This document shows, in pieces, positions 14,323 to 15,722 of a stretch of DNA of 15,722 nt. The stretch is taken from the NCBI GenBank assembly GCA_003505715.1, contig DNXU01000080.1, forward strand, positions 16,399 to 32,120, in the 5' to 3' direction. Every line of letters starts with the position of its first letter. The first letter of the stretch is position 1. The notes below the pieces were generated by a model. It searched no databases. It was not told where the DNA came from and saw only the letters and a list, made by a program, of their open reading frames with translations. The position numbers and the translations under genes are program-made. Source of the DNA: Cyanobacteria bacterium UBA8803. GTDB taxonomy: Bacteria > Cyanobacteriota > Cyanobacteriia > Cyanobacteriales > Coleofasciculaceae.

Positions 14323-15519
14323 ATGACAGAAAAGACTGAAAATTGCCACCTGAATAGCTTCCTAACACTACACGACGACTCAGAATTTCCCCTAACCGTG
14401 CGTGCAGTAAACCTAGCATTGACGAAACAGGATGATAAAATCAGCGAGTGCCATCTGATCTTTCAAGTCACTCCAGAACTCTACCAACGCATCGATACAA
14501 AAACCTTATTCAACCTCAAACCTGAAATCCGCAGCCCTCTCTCTGGCGGAGTCTTTCACCCTTCACTTGATATCAAAATCGAAGCCAGTTTAGATCCTAC
14601 ATTGCTACCGAAACTAGCAGAACATGCTAAAGATGCTAACCAAGCAGCAACCTACATCCAGTACCTCAGTCGAGAACAGCCCAACCACCCCATACTATCT
14701 ACCTATAGTTGGTACGCTCTGCAAGTAAAACAACAACAGGAAACAGGAGAAACGGACTACCGCACTCTATGGGCTTATCTCAAGCCGTCTTTCATCACTC
14801 AGGATGGCATTGACAGGGAAAAGCTGAATGAAGCAATGGCTAATTTTGCCCAAGAGTGGGCTGATCCGAATGGCTCAGGACTATCCCAAGCTGTCGTTTC
14901 TCAGGCTATTGAGGAAATGACTAAGAGCTTTGAAGGTTTGACGAATAGTATTTCAGAAATGACTGAAGAGGTTGTTTCGGAAACTATTGAAGAAATGACC
15001 AAAGCTTTTGCAGAGTTAGCTGATAGCATCTCAGAAATTACTGAAAAAATCAATGCAGAGGAAAGCCTTTTTGAGACAATTATCAACTTCTTCAAAGCAG
15101 AGAATTGGCAATTCCAGCAAGTTCAAGAGCAACAAGCCTTACGCCTTGCTTTTCAAGGTGAAAATGGCAAATGGGACTGTTATGCTAGAGCCAGAGAAAC
15201 ACAGCAACAATTTGTATTTTACTCAATTTGCTCTATCAAAGTACCAAAACCCAAGCGTCGGATGTTGGGAGAATTCATCGCTAGAGCTAACTATGGAATG
15301 ATTATTGGTAATTTTGAATTAAACTTTGACAATGGAGAAATTCGCTACAAAACCAGTATTGATGTCAAAGGCAACTTGATCACGTCAGAAACATTTAAAC
15401 AATTGGTTTATACTAATTTATTAACCATGGATCAATACTTACCTGGGATTACGTCTGTTATCTCTGGAAAAATGTCACCAGAAGAAGCGATCGCCCAAAT
15501 AGAAGCTCCAGTAGAGTGA
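14323..15519 (+). CDS. Hypothetical protein with C-terminal YbjN-like (type III secretion chaperone-fold) domain
   Basis: This 398-residue protein has three parts. Residues 1-185 are soluble and unrecognised. Residues 193-244 are two tandem 26-residue repeats (15 of 26 identical; motif IEEMTK.F and SISE.TE), probably an alpha-helical coiled coil. Residues about 248-390 resemble the YbjN family, whose fold is like the chaperones of type III secretion: the pattern of FF...W.F then L...F.G..G.W.CYA.A.E, FVFYS, a segment after P..RR, and a final ..SPEEAI. There is no signal peptide or membrane segment. The gene lies 66 nt after the exonuclease and could share its transcript. A role as cytoplasmic chaperone or adaptor for the large effectors is attractive from this fold and position, but remains inference; YbjN-like proteins also occur as stand-alone regulators of unclear function. 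The HIP1 site at 15487-15494 is inside the 3' end of this gene. Confidence 0.78.
   Translation: MTEKTENCHLNSFLTLHDDSEFPLTVRAVNLALTKQDDKISECHLIFQVTPELYQRIDTKTLFNLKPEIRSPLSGGVFHPSLDIKIEASLDPTLLPKLAEHAKDANQAATYIQYLSREQPNHPILSTYSWYALQVKQQQETGETDYRTLWAYLKPSFITQDGIDREKLNEAMANFAQEWADPNGSGLSQAVVSQAIEEMTKSFEGLTNSISEMTEEVVSETIEEMTKAFAELADSISEITEKINAEESLFETIINFFKAENWQFQQVQEQQALRLAFQGENGKWDCYARARETQQQFVFYSICSIKVPKPKRRMLGEFIARANYGMIIGNFELNFDNGEIRYKTSIDVKGNLITSETFKQLVYTNLLTMDQYLPGITSVISGKMSPEEAIAQIEAPVE
14899..15054 (+). repeat. Two tandem 78-bp coding repeats
   Basis: Positions 14899-14976 and 14977-15054 encode two 26-residue units that are 15/26 identical. They form the helical linker between the unknown N-terminal region and the YbjN-like domain of the last gene. 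Confidence 0.85.
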
Positions 15520-15722
15520 GGCATTTTCAGCACTTCTCAATGGCGCTGGTGTTAAGTGCGATGATCGCAACTCGACAAGGAAACTGAGGATTCTAATTCC
15601 GATATCCTGTTGATCTGGGCACGACTGATACAACTGGGCCATATATAGCGTTTTTATTTGATAAGTAAACATCTGTAAGATCTAATATCTGTAAGGTCTA
15701 ATATATGTAGGGGCGGGTTTAG
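15520..15722. other. Intergenic right edge with 16-bp tandem repeat and inverted repeat end
   Basis: No gene is visible after the stop at 15517-15519. Positions 15671-15686 and 15687-15702 are two copies of a 16-bp unit (ATCTGTAAGRTCTAAT) with one difference, followed by a partial third unit at 15703-15713 that runs into TGTAGGGGCG (15706-15715). GCGATGATCGC at 15558-15568 is a small palindrome resembling a broken HIP1 site. No convincing terminator was found. Confidence 0.55.

Overview
The window looks like chromosomal DNA of a cyanobacterium, probably filamentous. The evidence is eleven copies of the HIP1 octamer GCGATCGC, CCCCATT-type short tandem repeats, GGACTTACGCA-type intergenic repeats, and a Ser/Thr kinase with the four-cysteine N-terminal prefix typical of cyanobacteria. 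No tRNA, rRNA, CRISPR array or transposase gene was seen.

Layout. On the minus strand at the left (144-2192) are two tandem membrane-anchored PstS-like phosphate-binding proteins. Next, also minus (2425-5562), is a large secreted-effector-like protein. It has a short leader, an alpha/beta-hydrolase-like domain, and an M15-type zinc peptidoglycan peptidase whose catalytic domain is split by about 200 residues of coiled coil. Then, minus, comes a substrate-binding protein pseudogene (5715-6663) that has lost its middle, and a 4-Cys Ser/Thr kinase (6697-8136) directly upstream of it. A 395-bp divergent intergenic region follows. The right half is all plus strand: a 1529-residue modular toxin (8532-13121), a small probable immunity protein (13159-13653), a DEDDh 3'-5' exonuclease (13693-14256) and a protein with a C-terminal YbjN-like domain (14323-15519).

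How they fit together. The two large proteins share the same N-terminal leader and a nearly identical stretch of about 50 bp upstream, including the ribosome binding site. They are therefore probably expressed and delivered by the same route. From memory of the family, the leader and the central and pre-toxin regions of the right-hand protein match the modular proteins that carry DUF4157 and are linked to extracellular contractile injection systems (eCIS). Neither protein here has the DUF4157 HExxH motif, and no eCIS structural gene lies in the window. The right-hand toxin ends in a DNA polymerase beta-type nucleotidyltransferase domain. The genes behind it look like a toxin accessory cassette: a candidate immunity protein, an exonuclease that could in principle reverse a 3'-end nucleotidyl modification, and a YbjN-like protein that may be a chaperone.

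History. The kinase, the broken binding protein and the two PstS-like proteins look like remnants of one sensory locus, now split by the peptidase effector. HIP1 sites are frequent in the sensory genes but absent from all of the peptidase effector and from about 6 kb of the toxin cassette. Base composition also changes inside both effector genes. Together these suggest that the effector modules were acquired or exchanged.
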